Shown here one piece after another: positions 50,031 to 58,881 of a stretch of DNA of 64,000 nucleotides. Numbering within the stretch: position 1 is the first letter of the stretch; each line of letters opens with the position of its first letter. The stretch is taken from the NCBI GenBank assembly GCA_026129135.1, contig JAHCIQ010000002.1, positions 310,001-374,000 of the forward strand, in the 5' to 3' direction. The notes below the pieces were generated by a model. That model was not told where the DNA came from, did no database searches, and saw only the letters and a list, made by a program, of their open reading frames with translations. The stretch comes from Cyanobacteria bacterium TGS_CYA1 (GTDB lineage: Bacteria > Cyanobacteriota > Vampirovibrionia > Obscuribacterales > Obscuribacteraceae). Made by a program: the position numbers and the translations under genes.

Positions 50031-50624
50031 ATGGCCGAAAAGACAACAAATATCAGCATTCGCATCCCCGACGAATATCGCAAAAGGCTTCAATTACAGG
50101 CTGACAAGAAGGCGATTAGTTTCAATGCCCACATTTTGAGAGTACTTGAAATCCATTTGATGAACTCAGGGTTTGGACCTACTTCTCTGGCATCGACTTC
50201 TGGTCGCCTCTTCCAAATAAGATGCGAACCTTATATAGACAATGTCGACGAAACCACCTGGGCGTATTTCATCGACGAACCCAAATACGAAAAGGAACGC
50301 GCTTATTACACAATAGGTATCGGAAGAACAATATTGCGCGACTGGCAAGTAAAAGACAAAGCTACAGTTTCAAAAGAAGTGGGATTAGCGCTGCTTGCCT
50401 ATTACAATCGCAAGGGAATGGATGTAGACAGACTGTTTTTCAACCAGTATCCAGGACCAGACAATGATGGTCGCCGCATTCTGCAAGTAGCAGAAGTGCC
50501 TGAAACGCTGGAGCAATTTCTAGATTTATTAATGACAGACAACTGGACAGACAAATATGTCGAGCAGTCTGACAAGAGTCAAGACTTACGCAGAGGAAGG
50601 CCGGAATCGGCTCTATATCGCTAA
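50031..50624 (+). CDS. RHH (Arc-like) transcriptional regulator with extra C-terminal domain
   Basis: 197-aa protein. Residues 1-45 have the Arc-type ribbon-helix-helix pattern (TNISIRIPDEYRKRLQLQADKKAIS then FNAHILRVLEIHL), where the strand binds DNA. The remaining about 150 residues form an unrecognised alpha/beta domain (LFQIRCEPYIDNVDETTWAYF, FLDLLMTDNWTD). Arc-family proteins are usually short dimers, so the fused domain may sense a ligand. The upstream 60 bp carry an ordered CTACAA array, pointing to autoregulation. Confidence 0.75.
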   Translation: MAEKTTNISIRIPDEYRKRLQLQADKKAISFNAHILRVLEIHLMNSGFGPTSLASTSGRLFQIRCEPYIDNVDETTWAYFIDEPKYEKERAYYTIGIGRTILRDWQVKDKATVSKEVGLALLAYYNRKGMDVDRLFFNQYPGPDNDGRRILQVAEVPETLEQFLDLLMTDNWTDKYVEQSDKSQDLRRGRPESALYR

Positions 50625-50738
50625 TTCGCCACAGGAGAAATTAAACAAGGCGATTTGAAATTTTAAAACAGACGGAATTTGCATGAATTCCGCTACTGTT
50701 TTGGCGCGCATTTTTTGAAATTCGAGAGGAAAAGTTCA

Positions 50739-51515
50739 ATGGCTACATTTTTGACAGTATTCATCGCAAGTTACGTGTTGCACGCACTTGGAGTAACCAT
50801 CGGTTATCACCGCCTGCTATCACACCGATCATTTTCGGCACCAAAATTTGTCGAATATTTCTGGGTGATGCTCGGATATTTAGCCTTCGAGGGCTCACCC
50901 ATCTGGTGGGCGACGGTTCATCGTGCGCACCACAGACATGTAGATACCGAACTCGATCCACATTCACCGCGTTATGGATTGAAAAACGCACACGTGGGCT
51001 GGCTTATGCACGATAACTATCCAGACCACATAAATCCAGCTACACAAGCAAAAGACATGGTAAGCGATCCTATTTACAAATTCCTCGAACAGAACGGTAA
51101 TTGGAATCGCGCTCACGCATTGAATTTTGCCATTGGATTTACTTTTCGTATTTTGATTTTAGTTTTCTTTGGATGGCAAGCCGCGCTTGCAAGTACACTT
51201 GCTGGTTTTGCGGTATTGCAAATTCCACTCATGCTCAACGTTATTTGCCATATTCCAAAATTAGGTTATAAGAATTTCCAGTCCAAAGACGACAGCGTCA
51301 ATGTCTGGTGGGTAGGCATTCTTGCAATGGGTGAGGGATGGCATAACAATCATCACACTGACCCAGGTTCAGCACAGACCGGACTCAAGCCCTGGGAATT
51401 AGACGTTTCGTGGATGATCATAAGAGCGATGAAACGACTTGGACTTGTCTGGAGCGTCAATCTTCCAAAGACAGCTTTACTGAAACAGCTAAAGGAAACT
51501 CATTTCGTTTCGTGA
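50739..51515 (+). CDS. membrane acyl-CoA/acyl-lipid desaturase (Delta9-type)
   Basis: 258-aa integral membrane fatty-acid desaturase with the three His boxes: HRLLSH, HRAHHRHVD and GEGWHNNHH. Four transmembrane helices flank them. It introduces a cis double bond in saturated acyl chains using a di-iron centre. I start it at ATG 50739, with AGAGGA 8 nt upstream; a longer frame to 50679 has no ribosome-binding site. It is slightly shorter than typical (about 300 aa) but complete. The 3' end overlaps the convergent hydrolase gene by 16 bp. Confidence 0.92.
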   Translation: MATFLTVFIASYVLHALGVTIGYHRLLSHRSFSAPKFVEYFWVMLGYLAFEGSPIWWATVHRAHHRHVDTELDPHSPRYGLKNAHVGWLMHDNYPDHINPATQAKDMVSDPIYKFLEQNGNWNRAHALNFAIGFTFRILILVFFGWQAALASTLAGFAVLQIPLMLNVICHIPKLGYKNFQSKDDSVNVWWVGILAMGEGWHNNHHTDPGSAQTGLKPWELDVSWMIIRAMKRLGLVWSVNLPKTALLKQLKETHFVS

Positions 51516-52468
51516 GAAACTAAATATTTTCCGGCTGTCTCGTCGCCTTTTAGATAATAATCGAAAAAAGCTTCGGTCTCCTTTTGCACTTCTTCAACCT
51601 GTTTTGAATTTTGTTTTTTAGTGCGCATCGAAAATCCCGAGCCTGAAATGCCACCAAGTCCGTGGTCTGCACCAGCAAGCACTAACAGGTGTTTCTTGCC
51701 TGAAGGACTGTATTTATATGGCTCTACTCGCCAGGTATAATCTTTGCCATTGCGACCGGTATCATTGGTACCGGTAACAAGCAGCATCGGTCTTTTGAAT
51801 CCAGACCACGAATTGTCTTTGAGATTGCCATCAGCACTGAATCCCTGCTCACGTCCTTGAGGCGACATCAAAAGAAAAGCTTTTGGTCTTGGGTCAGAGA
51901 ATTTGTCTGTTCCACCAATTTTGGTGCCAGCAAGTAATTGAGATGTGTGAGCACCAAAGCTATGCCCTGCCATGCCGATTCTTTGAGTGTCGATTTTGTC
52001 TTTCAACTCAGGAATATATTTTTGCATGGATGAAAGCTCGTCCAAGATGAAAGAAATGTCGGCAGGACGATTTTGCCAGTCCTGAAAAATATCGAGACTA
52101 TCCAGCGACTTCTTTTGCATAAAGCCAAAGAGAATTTTGCGACGCTCGTCAGGACTTTTAAGCGTAAGCGAGTCTGAATGAGTCGGCTGGATGCAGACAT
52201 AACCATGTGCAGTCCAGTATTTGATCAAAGGTTGATAATTGTCTTTACTACCAAGGGCGCCGTGCGAAAAGATTATCACCGGGTACTTCTGACTAGAATT
52301 AGACGTAGGAAAAGTAACTTTTACGGGCAGATTTTTATTGCGCGCTTTGTCAGTCATGACAAAGTCCTTAGTGGCAAATGAAGCATCCTGCGCCCTCCCC
52401 ATTTGATTGAATGAGGCCAGCAAAAGCCCGCCAAGAGCTATAGCGATAGTAAATTTGATATTAGGCAT
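51500..52468 (-). CDS. secreted alpha/beta-hydrolase
   Basis: 322-aa exported protein. It has a signal peptide at residues 1-27 (ending MGRAQ) and then an alpha/beta-hydrolase fold: VIIFSHGALGSKDNY (oxyanion hole), the nucleophile elbow GHSFGAH and a late ADHGLGG His region. Such chlorophyllase/platelet-activating-factor-acetylhydrolase-like proteins cleave esters; the substrate is unknown. Start set to ATG 52468; an upstream in-frame start adds five residues. Confidence 0.85.
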   Translation of the reverse strand: MPNIKFTIAIALGGLLLASFNQMGRAQDASFATKDFVMTDKARNKNLPVKVTFPTSNSSQKYPVIIFSHGALGSKDNYQPLIKYWTAHGYVCIQPTHSDSLTLKSPDERRKILFGFMQKKSLDSLDIFQDWQNRPADISFILDELSSMQKYIPELKDKIDTQRIGMAGHSFGAHTSQLLAGTKIGGTDKFSDPRPKAFLLMSPQGREQGFSADGNLKDNSWSGFKRPMLLVTGTNDTGRNGKDYTWRVEPYKYSPSGKKHLLVLAGADHGLGGISGSGFSMRTKKQNSKQVEEVQKETEAFFDYYLKGDETAGKYLVSHETK

Positions 52469-52620
52469 AATTCGCCCTCCCAATATCTAGGACGTCACCG
52501 CCACACAAAAAGTTCAAATGTTCGGTTGGAATTAATCCAATAAAAAGTTCAACAGTCCACAGATAACAGTGAACAGGACACTACTTATAAGGGTCCAGAC
52601 CAGACGCCGCTCAACAATTT

Positions 52621-53529
52621 TTATTTTTCCAGAGAAAAATTCAAAAACTTGCCAGATTCAACCAGACTTTTTGCTATTCGTCCAACACTTTCGTTAGTTC
52701 CGCGGCAACCACTTATGTATAAAACTTCGCTATCGTTGGTCTTAAGCTGGTTCAAATATTCAAGACCGGCCTTTTTGTCGCTTGCCATAAGGGCGCAAGC
52801 ACCGTAAAGTTTGCCTGCTGGAGTGCCTTTTTCTACAAGATAGGCAAGTTCTTTTTTGATGGTAGAACTGTTGGCTCTGGCTTTTGTATAAGCAACCCAT
52901 TCGGGCTTGTCCTGGGGAGCTTCACCTCTTATATGATCGGCAAACTGGCTTGCATTGAGGAGATAATTCAAATAATCAGGCAATTTCATACTGACCATTT
53001 TGCCTGAAATAATGTCTTTGATATCTTTGATTGCAGCATCGAGACTAACCTTCACAGATGCATGACGCTCTTCCATATTATTGAACCAGCGCACTTTGTC
53101 GTTACTGACCTGAAGGCACGAACTATCCCAGTTGGCACCTTTGAAATAGTCGTTTTCTTTTTTCAAGAAAAGCAGATTTTTGCCTTCAGTAAAATGCACT
53201 TGCGCACAAATAAAATTCTCGCCTCCACGCAATGTGAATGTCTTGGGCAAACTGCCTTTTATTGTCTGTATCAAATTGACGCTCGACTCTTGCGAATATT
53301 CGAACGGTTGACCTTTTTCTTTTATTTGTTTGACCGGACCGACATCGCCCAGGGCAATTGCATCACAGCGGTCGATCATCTCTTTGAGCGTGGCATGATA
53401 AGCCTTTGCAATAGCTGCCTGGTTGAAAGCAAGAATCGATGCGGCTATGAGGACCAGACAGCTAATTAAGACTTTGAGATTAACGAGTGTATTTTTCGCC
53501 GTGTTTGCGCTCGATTTGTTCTTTGACAT
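52621..53529 (-). CDS. exported hypothetical protein
   Basis: 302-aa protein. A 19-residue basic N-region, then a hydrophobic helix (VLISCLVLIAASILAF) that is probably a signal anchor or long signal peptide. The mature protein has a beta-rich first part (AIALGDVGPVKQI, SVNLIQTIKGSLPKTFTLRGG) and a helical C-terminal half (LAYLVEKGTPAGKLYGACALMASDKKAGL) similar in style to HEAT-like repeats. No recognised family. The first 50 nt overlap the end of the upstream gene 53480-53899. Confidence 0.7.
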   Translation of the reverse strand: MSKNKSSANTAKNTLVNLKVLISCLVLIAASILAFNQAAIAKAYHATLKEMIDRCDAIALGDVGPVKQIKEKGQPFEYSQESSVNLIQTIKGSLPKTFTLRGGENFICAQVHFTEGKNLLFLKKENDYFKGANWDSSCLQVSNDKVRWFNNMEERHASVKVSLDAAIKDIKDIISGKMVSMKLPDYLNYLLNASQFADHIRGEAPQDKPEWVAYTKARANSSTIKKELAYLVEKGTPAGKLYGACALMASDKKAGLEYLNQLKTNDSEVLYISGCRGTNESVGRIAKSLVESGKFLNFSLEK

Positions 53530-53899
53530 GATTTACATTGTCTCTCAGATGTGTAGGTGTCGGGGCGCCTTTTGGTGCAACAGCTTTATTATCGATCTGT
53601 TTGAGGTCGTGCTCGAGAGCTTTGATTTCTTCGTATTTCTCTTTTATGAGTTTATTCAAGTGCTTCTGCAATTTGATTTCAAGGTCGCCTGTTGATTCTG
53701 TTTTATCGTGAAACTTGTGTTTATGCGCGAGTTCTTTGAGCATTTCAAGTCTTTCTTTGTCCAATTTCTCTTTCGATACTACTTTGGCTTCAGATTTAAC
53801 TTCTGTTTTTGTTTCTGTTTTGGTGTCGGCGGCAAATGCCTGACCTGCAAGTGCAAAAGAAAGTACGAGCGATAAAGAAGTGAATACGCTGAGTTTCAT
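53480..53899 (-). CDS. exported Lys/Glu-rich coiled-coil protein
   Basis: 139-aa protein with a signal peptide (residues 1-23, ending AGQAFAA; ATG 53899 chosen because it starts the signal). A highly charged helix (DTKTETKTEVKSEAKVVS, then KERLEMLKELAHKHKF, LKQIDNKAVAP) likely forms a coiled coil. No enzymatic motif. It is 23 nt downstream of the sua5 gene and overlaps the next gene by 50 nt, so the three form an operon. Confidence 0.65.
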   Translation of the reverse strand: MKLSVFTSLSLVLSFALAGQAFAADTKTETKTEVKSEAKVVSKEKLDKERLEMLKELAHKHKFHDKTESTGDLEIKLQKHLNKLIKEKYEEIKALEHDLKQIDNKAVAPKGAPTPTHLRDNVNHVKEQIERKHGEKYTR

Positions 53900-53922
53900 T
53901 TTTCCTCCCATGGAAAATAAGA

Positions 53923-54876
53923 TTATGACTGTGCCGCCCTTTTGAGACGGTCTTTGACCGCCGTCCATTCTTGCCCTTCAGGCAATGCTTCAATCACGAT
54001 AGTGTCGCAATCGAAATTGTCCAATTTACGCAAATTGGAATAAAAATCTTTTGTATACAACGCTGGATCGCTGCTTGCTTCAAGCCAGTGACATTCGCCT
54101 GCGTCTGGTTTTGTGAATGAAAGTACAGACACGCCTCGTTTGCCGCTTACAATTTGAGCGATACCATTTTCAAGATTATTGCTCGACAGAATCGAGATTG
54201 GTTTTGCCGGCGCATAATGACTGGACAAACTTCCAGGAACTCGAACCTGCGATTTTTCTTTGAGCTCGACTTTGTATCCAAGTACTTCTTCTAGCATAGA
54301 TGCAGTTATTTTGCCTGGTCTTAATATCTGCTTGGTCGAAGATGACAGATCAAGAATAGTCGATTCCACTCCGACATCGCATGTGCCACCATCTAGAATG
54401 TAAGCGACTTCTCTAGAAAGATCATTTGCTACGTGTTCGGCTTTGGTCGGACTTACTTTGCCGAATTTATTTGCCGATGGAGCTGCAATACCACGATTTA
54501 CCGCTTTTAAAAATGCCAGTGCAAGCGGATGTTGAGGCATTCTGATAGCGACAGTGTCCTGTCCACCAGTCACCATATCGGATACCGAATCTTTTTTCTT
54601 GAACACTAAAGTAAGTGGACCAGGCCAGAATGCGTCCATTAATTTGTGTGTGTCTTCGTCAATGTTTTCGGCAAGTTCGAACAATTGAGACTTGTCGCCA
54701 ATGTGTACGATAACTGGATGGTCAGCCGGTCTTCCTTTAGCAGCGTAAAGTGCTTTTAGTGCATTTTCGTTGGTTATATCCGCTGCAAGACCATAAACTG
54801 TTTCGGTTGGAATCGCAACTAGCATGCCATTAAGCGCAAGCTTTGCGGCTTTATCTATATCGGTGCCGATTTCCAT
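53923..54876 (-). CDS. sua5: threonylcarbamoyl-AMP synthase with Sua5 C-terminal domain
   Basis: 317-aa YrdC/Sua5 enzyme, first step of tRNA N6-threonylcarbamoyladenosine (t6A37) synthesis. The YrdC core has ALNGMLVAIPTETVYGLAAD, AKGRPADHPVIVHI, FWPGPLTLVF, AIRMPQHP and SAPSAN-like (AAPSANKFGKVSPT). A linker with RPGKIT precedes the Sua5 C-terminal Rossmann-like domain (about 205-317, SSHYAPAKPISIL...). I start it at ATG 54876, 2 nt after the miaB stop, rather than at 54900, which overlaps miaB. It is paired with miaB, another tRNA A37-modifying enzyme. Confidence 0.93.
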   Translation of the reverse strand: MEIGTDIDKAAKLALNGMLVAIPTETVYGLAADITNENALKALYAAKGRPADHPVIVHIGDKSQLFELAENIDEDTHKLMDAFWPGPLTLVFKKKDSVSDMVTGGQDTVAIRMPQHPLALAFLKAVNRGIAAPSANKFGKVSPTKAEHVANDLSREVAYILDGGTCDVGVESTILDLSSSTKQILRPGKITASMLEEVLGYKVELKEKSQVRVPGSLSSHYAPAKPISILSSNNLENGIAQIVSGKRGVSVLSFTKPDAGECHWLEASSDPALYTKDFYSNLRKLDNFDCDTIVIEALPEGQEWTAVKDRLKRAAQS

Positions 54877-54878
54877 TT

Positions 54879-56249
54879 TTAGTTGTGTGACAGCGCACAT
54901 TCATGCACACCCTTAAGATCTTGCTTGTCTTGCTGATTTAGAAGTCTTCCACGAAGCGCCCAGGGATTTGCTGCAGTGATTTCGACATCGACCAACTGAC
55001 CGGTAAGTGATTCGTCACCTTCGAAATTGACCAGTTTATTGGTTCTCGTGCGACCAGTCATTCGCTCTGGATTACGCTCGCTTCTGCCTTCTACGAGCAC
55101 ATCGTAAGTTCTGCCCAGATAACGCTTATTGCAACGAAGGCTCACTTCCGAAACAACAGTGTTGAGCATACGCAATCGCTCATTTTTTTCGTGCTCACTG
55201 ACTTGATCTGGCCAATTTGCAGATGGTGTGTGAGGACGAGGCGAGTAAGCAGCTGTATTGCAAGCATCAAAAGCCAGTTCTTCGACCAGTCTTATAGTAT
55301 TGAGGAACTCTTCTTCTGTTTCGCCTGGAAAACCGACAATCAGGTCTGTTGTGATTGCTGCGTTTGGAATGCGATCGCGTATCTGCTCGACCACACGCTT
55401 ATAAAAATCGACTTGATAGCCGCGCGCCATGCGTCTTAGTGTGCGATTGTCGCCTGCTTGAATGGGAATATGAAAATATTCGCAAGCTGTAGGAGTTCTT
55501 TTAATTGAATCGATAATTTCGACCTTGAGATCGCGGGGATGTCCGGTCAGGAAGCGAATGCGCTTGATGTCTGTTTTAGCGTCTACAAGCTCTATCAATT
55601 CGCCAAGATGTGTTACTGGATTTAGATCATGACCGTATGCAGTGACGTTTTGTCCAAGCAAAATCACTTCTTTGTAATCGGCGTCTGAAAGTTCTTGAAT
55701 TTCATTGAGCAAGACTTGCGGCTCGCGACTTTTTTCACGACCTCTTACATATGGAACTATGCAATAAGTACAATTGTAGTCGCAGCCATAAATAATAGAA
55801 ACAAAGGCACTGTGCGGGTTTTGTCTGATGACCGGAAGCTCTGGCAAATCGTCTGGAAGTTCTTGATAAACTTCGACTACTGGCACATCGCTTTTGGAAG
55901 CTTGCATAACAAGTTCGGGCAGACGGTGCAAATTGTGCGTTCCAAAAACTAGATCTACATAAGGAACACGCTTGACGAAATTTTCGCCCGAATCTTGAGC
56001 GACGCACCCGCCAACTGCAATCATTGCACCAGGACGAGCATCTTTATATCGGCGCCAGACGCCAAGATAGCTATAAAGTTTGTCTTCGGCATTTTCGCGA
56101 ATGGCGCATGTGTTCAGAATCATCAGGTCTGCTTTTTTGACCGAATCTGTTTGCACATAACCAATTTCGTCAAGCAATCCAAGCATGTGCTCGGAGTCAG
56201 ACTTATTCATCTGACAGCCAAAAGTCTCGACGTATACGCTTTTACTCAT
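54879..56249 (-). CDS. miaB: tRNA-2-methylthio-N6-dimethylallyladenosine synthase
   Basis: 456-aa radical-SAM methylthiotransferase. The N-terminal UPF0004 domain starts YVETFGCQMNKSDSE, with Cys residues at GCQMN, NTCAIRENA and VGGCVAQ for the auxiliary FeS cluster. The radical-SAM motif CDYNCTYC (C-x3-C-x2-C) is central, and the C-terminal TRAM domain contains VLVEGRS and GRTRTNKLVNF. It methylthiolates i6A37 of tRNAs reading UNN codons. It is followed immediately by sua5. Confidence 0.95.
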   Translation of the reverse strand: MSKSVYVETFGCQMNKSDSEHMLGLLDEIGYVQTDSVKKADLMILNTCAIRENAEDKLYSYLGVWRRYKDARPGAMIAVGGCVAQDSGENFVKRVPYVDLVFGTHNLHRLPELVMQASKSDVPVVEVYQELPDDLPELPVIRQNPHSAFVSIIYGCDYNCTYCIVPYVRGREKSREPQVLLNEIQELSDADYKEVILLGQNVTAYGHDLNPVTHLGELIELVDAKTDIKRIRFLTGHPRDLKVEIIDSIKRTPTACEYFHIPIQAGDNRTLRRMARGYQVDFYKRVVEQIRDRIPNAAITTDLIVGFPGETEEEFLNTIRLVEELAFDACNTAAYSPRPHTPSANWPDQVSEHEKNERLRMLNTVVSEVSLRCNKRYLGRTYDVLVEGRSERNPERMTGRTRTNKLVNFEGDESLTGQLVDVEITAANPWALRGRLLNQQDKQDLKGVHECALSHN

Positions 56250-56302
56250 AGACCAACAGTCTACAAGATATAAAGAGACAATTGTTGCTCTGTTAATGCT
56301 TA

Positions 56303-56515
56303 CTAAGAAGCAACGCTTGGCGTTTTCAGGCTTTCCAGTTCGCGCACAGAAGCTAGATAAGTGCGGTAACTGCTCTCGAGCCAGGAGAGCTTATCGACAT
56401 ATGTATCGGGTGGAATGAAATGGCTTTGTACATTGTCAGAGCCAAAAATGAGATCGTGAAAACCATCTTCGCGAACTTCGAGGCTGTAACTTAATGATCT
56501 TTGGTTAATACTCAT
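56303..56515 (-). CDS. small hypothetical protein
   Basis: 70-aa polar protein (MSINQRSLSYSLEV start, then DLIFGSDNVQSHFIPPDTY and a helical end WLESSYRTYLASVRELESL). No family recognised. A TATACT hexamer ends 6 nt before ATG 56515, which would give a leaderless transcript; the longer frame to 56542 would have no promoter in the right place. It may be a real small gene. Confidence 0.42.
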   Translation of the reverse strand: MSINQRSLSYSLEVREDGFHDLIFGSDNVQSHFIPPDTYVDKLSWLESSYRTYLASVRELESLKTPSVAS

Positions 56516-56521
56516 GGCAGA

Positions 56522-56527
56522 AGTATA
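56522..56527 (-). promoter_or_regulatory. TATACT -10 element just before the 56515 start
   Basis: On the minus strand TATACT lies 6 nt before ATG 56515. The same spacing of -10 and start codon is seen at 9643/9654 and 34701/34714. No strong -35 was found. Confidence 0.38.
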
Positions 56528-56566
56528 TCTTGCATTCGCCACTTGGAATCTTTTATTTAATCAGAT

Positions 56567-57700
56567 TCAGCCCAGTAATTTAGCCATAGACTCAGGATTG
56601 TGCAATAACAGCAATAAGTCCATTCCGATAATTTGCGAGGCATTCAATTCAAATGCTTTCGCCTTGCCAAGCGGAATTGCATTCTGTCCTTCAACCGCTA
56701 ATTTTGCTTTTGAGTCGCCAAGAATTTTTGGTGCTACGAACCAATAAATGTCATCGACCAGATTTTCTTGCAACAAATTGCCTGCAAGAATTCCACCGCC
56801 TTCGCAAAGCACATTGTTGATACCTTCTTCTTCAACCAGATCTTTTAAAATCCAGGCTAGATCGAGCTCTGGGTCAATGGCGTTTTTGCTTTTGCCGGGT
56901 GTCTTTTTGATTTTGACATGATCGCCCAGAGTGTGATTGCAAGTGGCATCATTGCTGCAATAAACAATCGTGCGCCCGCCCGTTTCTTTATCGAATAAAT
57001 TCGCTTCTTTCTGAATAGACAATTTTGGATCTATCACCACACGCACAGGATCTCGCGAATCATTAGCTGGTAAACCTCGCACGCTCAATTTAGGATTGTC
57101 AGCACGAGCAGTCCCAGCGCCAATTATCACTGCATCAGCTTTGTTGCGCAGATTCATTACAAGTAAACGTGCCTGATCGCCTGTAATCCACTTCGACTTG
57201 CCGTCTCTGTCTGCAATGTGACCATCTAAAGTAGCAGCAATTTTCAAAACCACCCAGGGAAGACCTTGAGTTTTTGCTTTCAAGAATGGCTTGTTGAAGA
57301 GCTTTGCTTCAAGCGAAAGTACATCGCGTACAACTTTGATACCGGCATCTTCTAATTTTTTGAATCCTTTTCCTGCCACTTTGGGATTAGGATCTCCTAT
57401 TGCTGCCACCACTTTGGCTATTCCAGAAGCAATAATTTTGTCTGCGCAAGGAGGTTGTTTGCCGAAATGACTGCAAGGCTCGAGATTCACAAATAGCGTT
57501 CCGCCCCGGGCTTTCTCGCCTGCTTTGTCCAGCGCTTCTACCTCGGCGTGTACTTCGCCATGTTTTCTGTGAAATCCCTCAGCTATAAAATTGTTGTCTT
57601 TGTCCACTACGACACAGCCAACAATTGGATTGGGCGAGGTTCTGCCTTCTGCCAGACGAGCCAGCTCCAGGCATCTTCGCATTATTGCTTCGTCGTGCAT
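56567..57700 (-). CDS. ribD: bifunctional riboflavin biosynthesis deaminase/reductase
   Basis: 377-aa RibD. The N-terminal cytidine-deaminase-like domain has zinc-binding HAEVEAL and PCSHFGKQPPCADKI. The C-terminal reductase domain (from about 150) has LKIAATLDGHIADRDGKSKWITG and the NADPH-binding VIIGAGTARADNPKLSVR. The two domains deaminate and reduce the pyrimidine precursor of riboflavin (second and third steps). Start at ATG 57700, adjacent to the pfk stop at 57701, so the two genes are contiguous and probably cotranscribed. No other rib genes are in view. Confidence 0.95.
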   Translation of the reverse strand: MHDEAIMRRCLELARLAEGRTSPNPIVGCVVVDKDNNFIAEGFHRKHGEVHAEVEALDKAGEKARGGTLFVNLEPCSHFGKQPPCADKIIASGIAKVVAAIGDPNPKVAGKGFKKLEDAGIKVVRDVLSLEAKLFNKPFLKAKTQGLPWVVLKIAATLDGHIADRDGKSKWITGDQARLLVMNLRNKADAVIIGAGTARADNPKLSVRGLPANDSRDPVRVVIDPKLSIQKEANLFDKETGGRTIVYCSNDATCNHTLGDHVKIKKTPGKSKNAIDPELDLAWILKDLVEEEGINNVLCEGGGILAGNLLQENLVDDIYWFVAPKILGDSKAKLAVEGQNAIPLGKAKAFELNASQIIGMDLLLLLHNPESMAKLLG

Positions 57701-58714
57701 TTAACCAAAAAATACTTCGGCGACTTTGTACAAGCTCAAGTCGAGTGTTTTTAGAGTATCCACTGCATCTGCAAGTGGCACGTCAGAAATCTTATTTCCT
57801 TGAAGCGACACCATACGACCGAATTTTTTCTCGTGCGCCATCTCTGTTGCATGCACACCAAATCTGGTGGCAAGCACACGGTCGAATGCAGTAGGCGAGC
57901 CGCCGCGTTGAATGTGACCAAGAGTGGTTGCACGTGTTTCGTAACCTGTGCGCTCGGCTATGACATGAGCCAGTTTTTCACCAATGCCACCAACACCGTT
58001 TCTCCTTTCGGTCTCTTCTTTGGGCTCGTCACCAAAACGTGCTCCCTCAGCCACTACTACAATCGAATAGTCGCGACCGCGCGAGTGCGATTTTTTGATA
58101 GCTTCAATCACTTCGTCAATTTTAATCGGTTTTTCTGGCACCAGAATAAAGTCAGCACCGCCAGCAATTCCGCCGTGGCAGGCAATCCAGCCAGTGTGTC
58201 TGCCCATTACTTCGCAAACAAGCACACGATTGTGCGACTCGGCAGTTGTGTGCAATCTATCGATTGCTTCGGCAACTACGTTTACGGCAGTATCGAATCC
58301 AAAGGTGTAATCGGTAGCGTTTAAATCGTTATCGATTGTTTTGGGAATGCAGACAACAGGCACATTGTGTTCTTGATACAGTCTTTTTGCAACACCACAA
58401 GTTTCTTCTCCACCAACGGCAATAAGCGCGTCGATATTATTCTTCTTGAGGTTGTCTAAGATTTTTTTGGGTCCGTCTTCTGTGGCAAACGGATTACTTC
58501 GCGATGTGCGAATTATCGTGCCGCCGCGGTTGATGATAGTTTCGGTATTGCGCAAAGTGAGCGGCATAATCATGTTGTCGACCGGACCGCGCCAGCCTTC
58601 AAGAAATCCGAGTACTTCAGACCCGAACGATTTAACACTGTGGCGAACCACGGCACGAATCACGGCATTTAAGCCGGGACAGTCGCCGCCGCCAGTCAAT
58701 ATTCCGATGCGCAT
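57701..58714 (-). CDS. pfkA: 6-phosphofructokinase, probably pyrophosphate-dependent type
   Basis: 337-aa phosphofructokinase. GGGDCPGLNAVIRAV (8-22) is the phosphate-donor loop, and KTIDNDLNATDYTFGF (125-140) holds the catalytic TIDND. ATP-PFKs have Gly104 (GGDGS) and Gly124; here the positions are Glu104 (GGEET, 101-105) and Lys125 (PKTIDND), the combination seen in pyrophosphate-using PFKs (Asp/Glu104 and Lys124). I therefore expect PPi as donor, or mixed use. ATG 58714 chosen as start. It precedes ribD. Confidence 0.9.
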   Translation of the reverse strand: MRIGILTGGGDCPGLNAVIRAVVRHSVKSFGSEVLGFLEGWRGPVDNMIMPLTLRNTETIINRGGTIIRTSRSNPFATEDGPKKILDNLKKNNIDALIAVGGEETCGVAKRLYQEHNVPVVCIPKTIDNDLNATDYTFGFDTAVNVVAEAIDRLHTTAESHNRVLVCEVMGRHTGWIACHGGIAGGADFILVPEKPIKIDEVIEAIKKSHSRGRDYSIVVVAEGARFGDEPKEETERRNGVGGIGEKLAHVIAERTGYETRATTLGHIQRGGSPTAFDRVLATRFGVHATEMAHEKKFGRMVSLQGNKISDVPLADAVDTLKTLDLSLYKVAEVFFG

Positions 58715-58881
58715 CGCTAATCCTTCACATCCGGACACTTCCAGAGGCCTAAGTATACTCCCAGTGTATGTTCCAAATATTTATGTTTAACGAATAAATA
58801 CAGGACTTTCTTTATTTTGATCTACATTTAGTGGCAGCTTCATAAAAGCGCGCCCCACTCACATGTCGAGAGGAAACAGTC

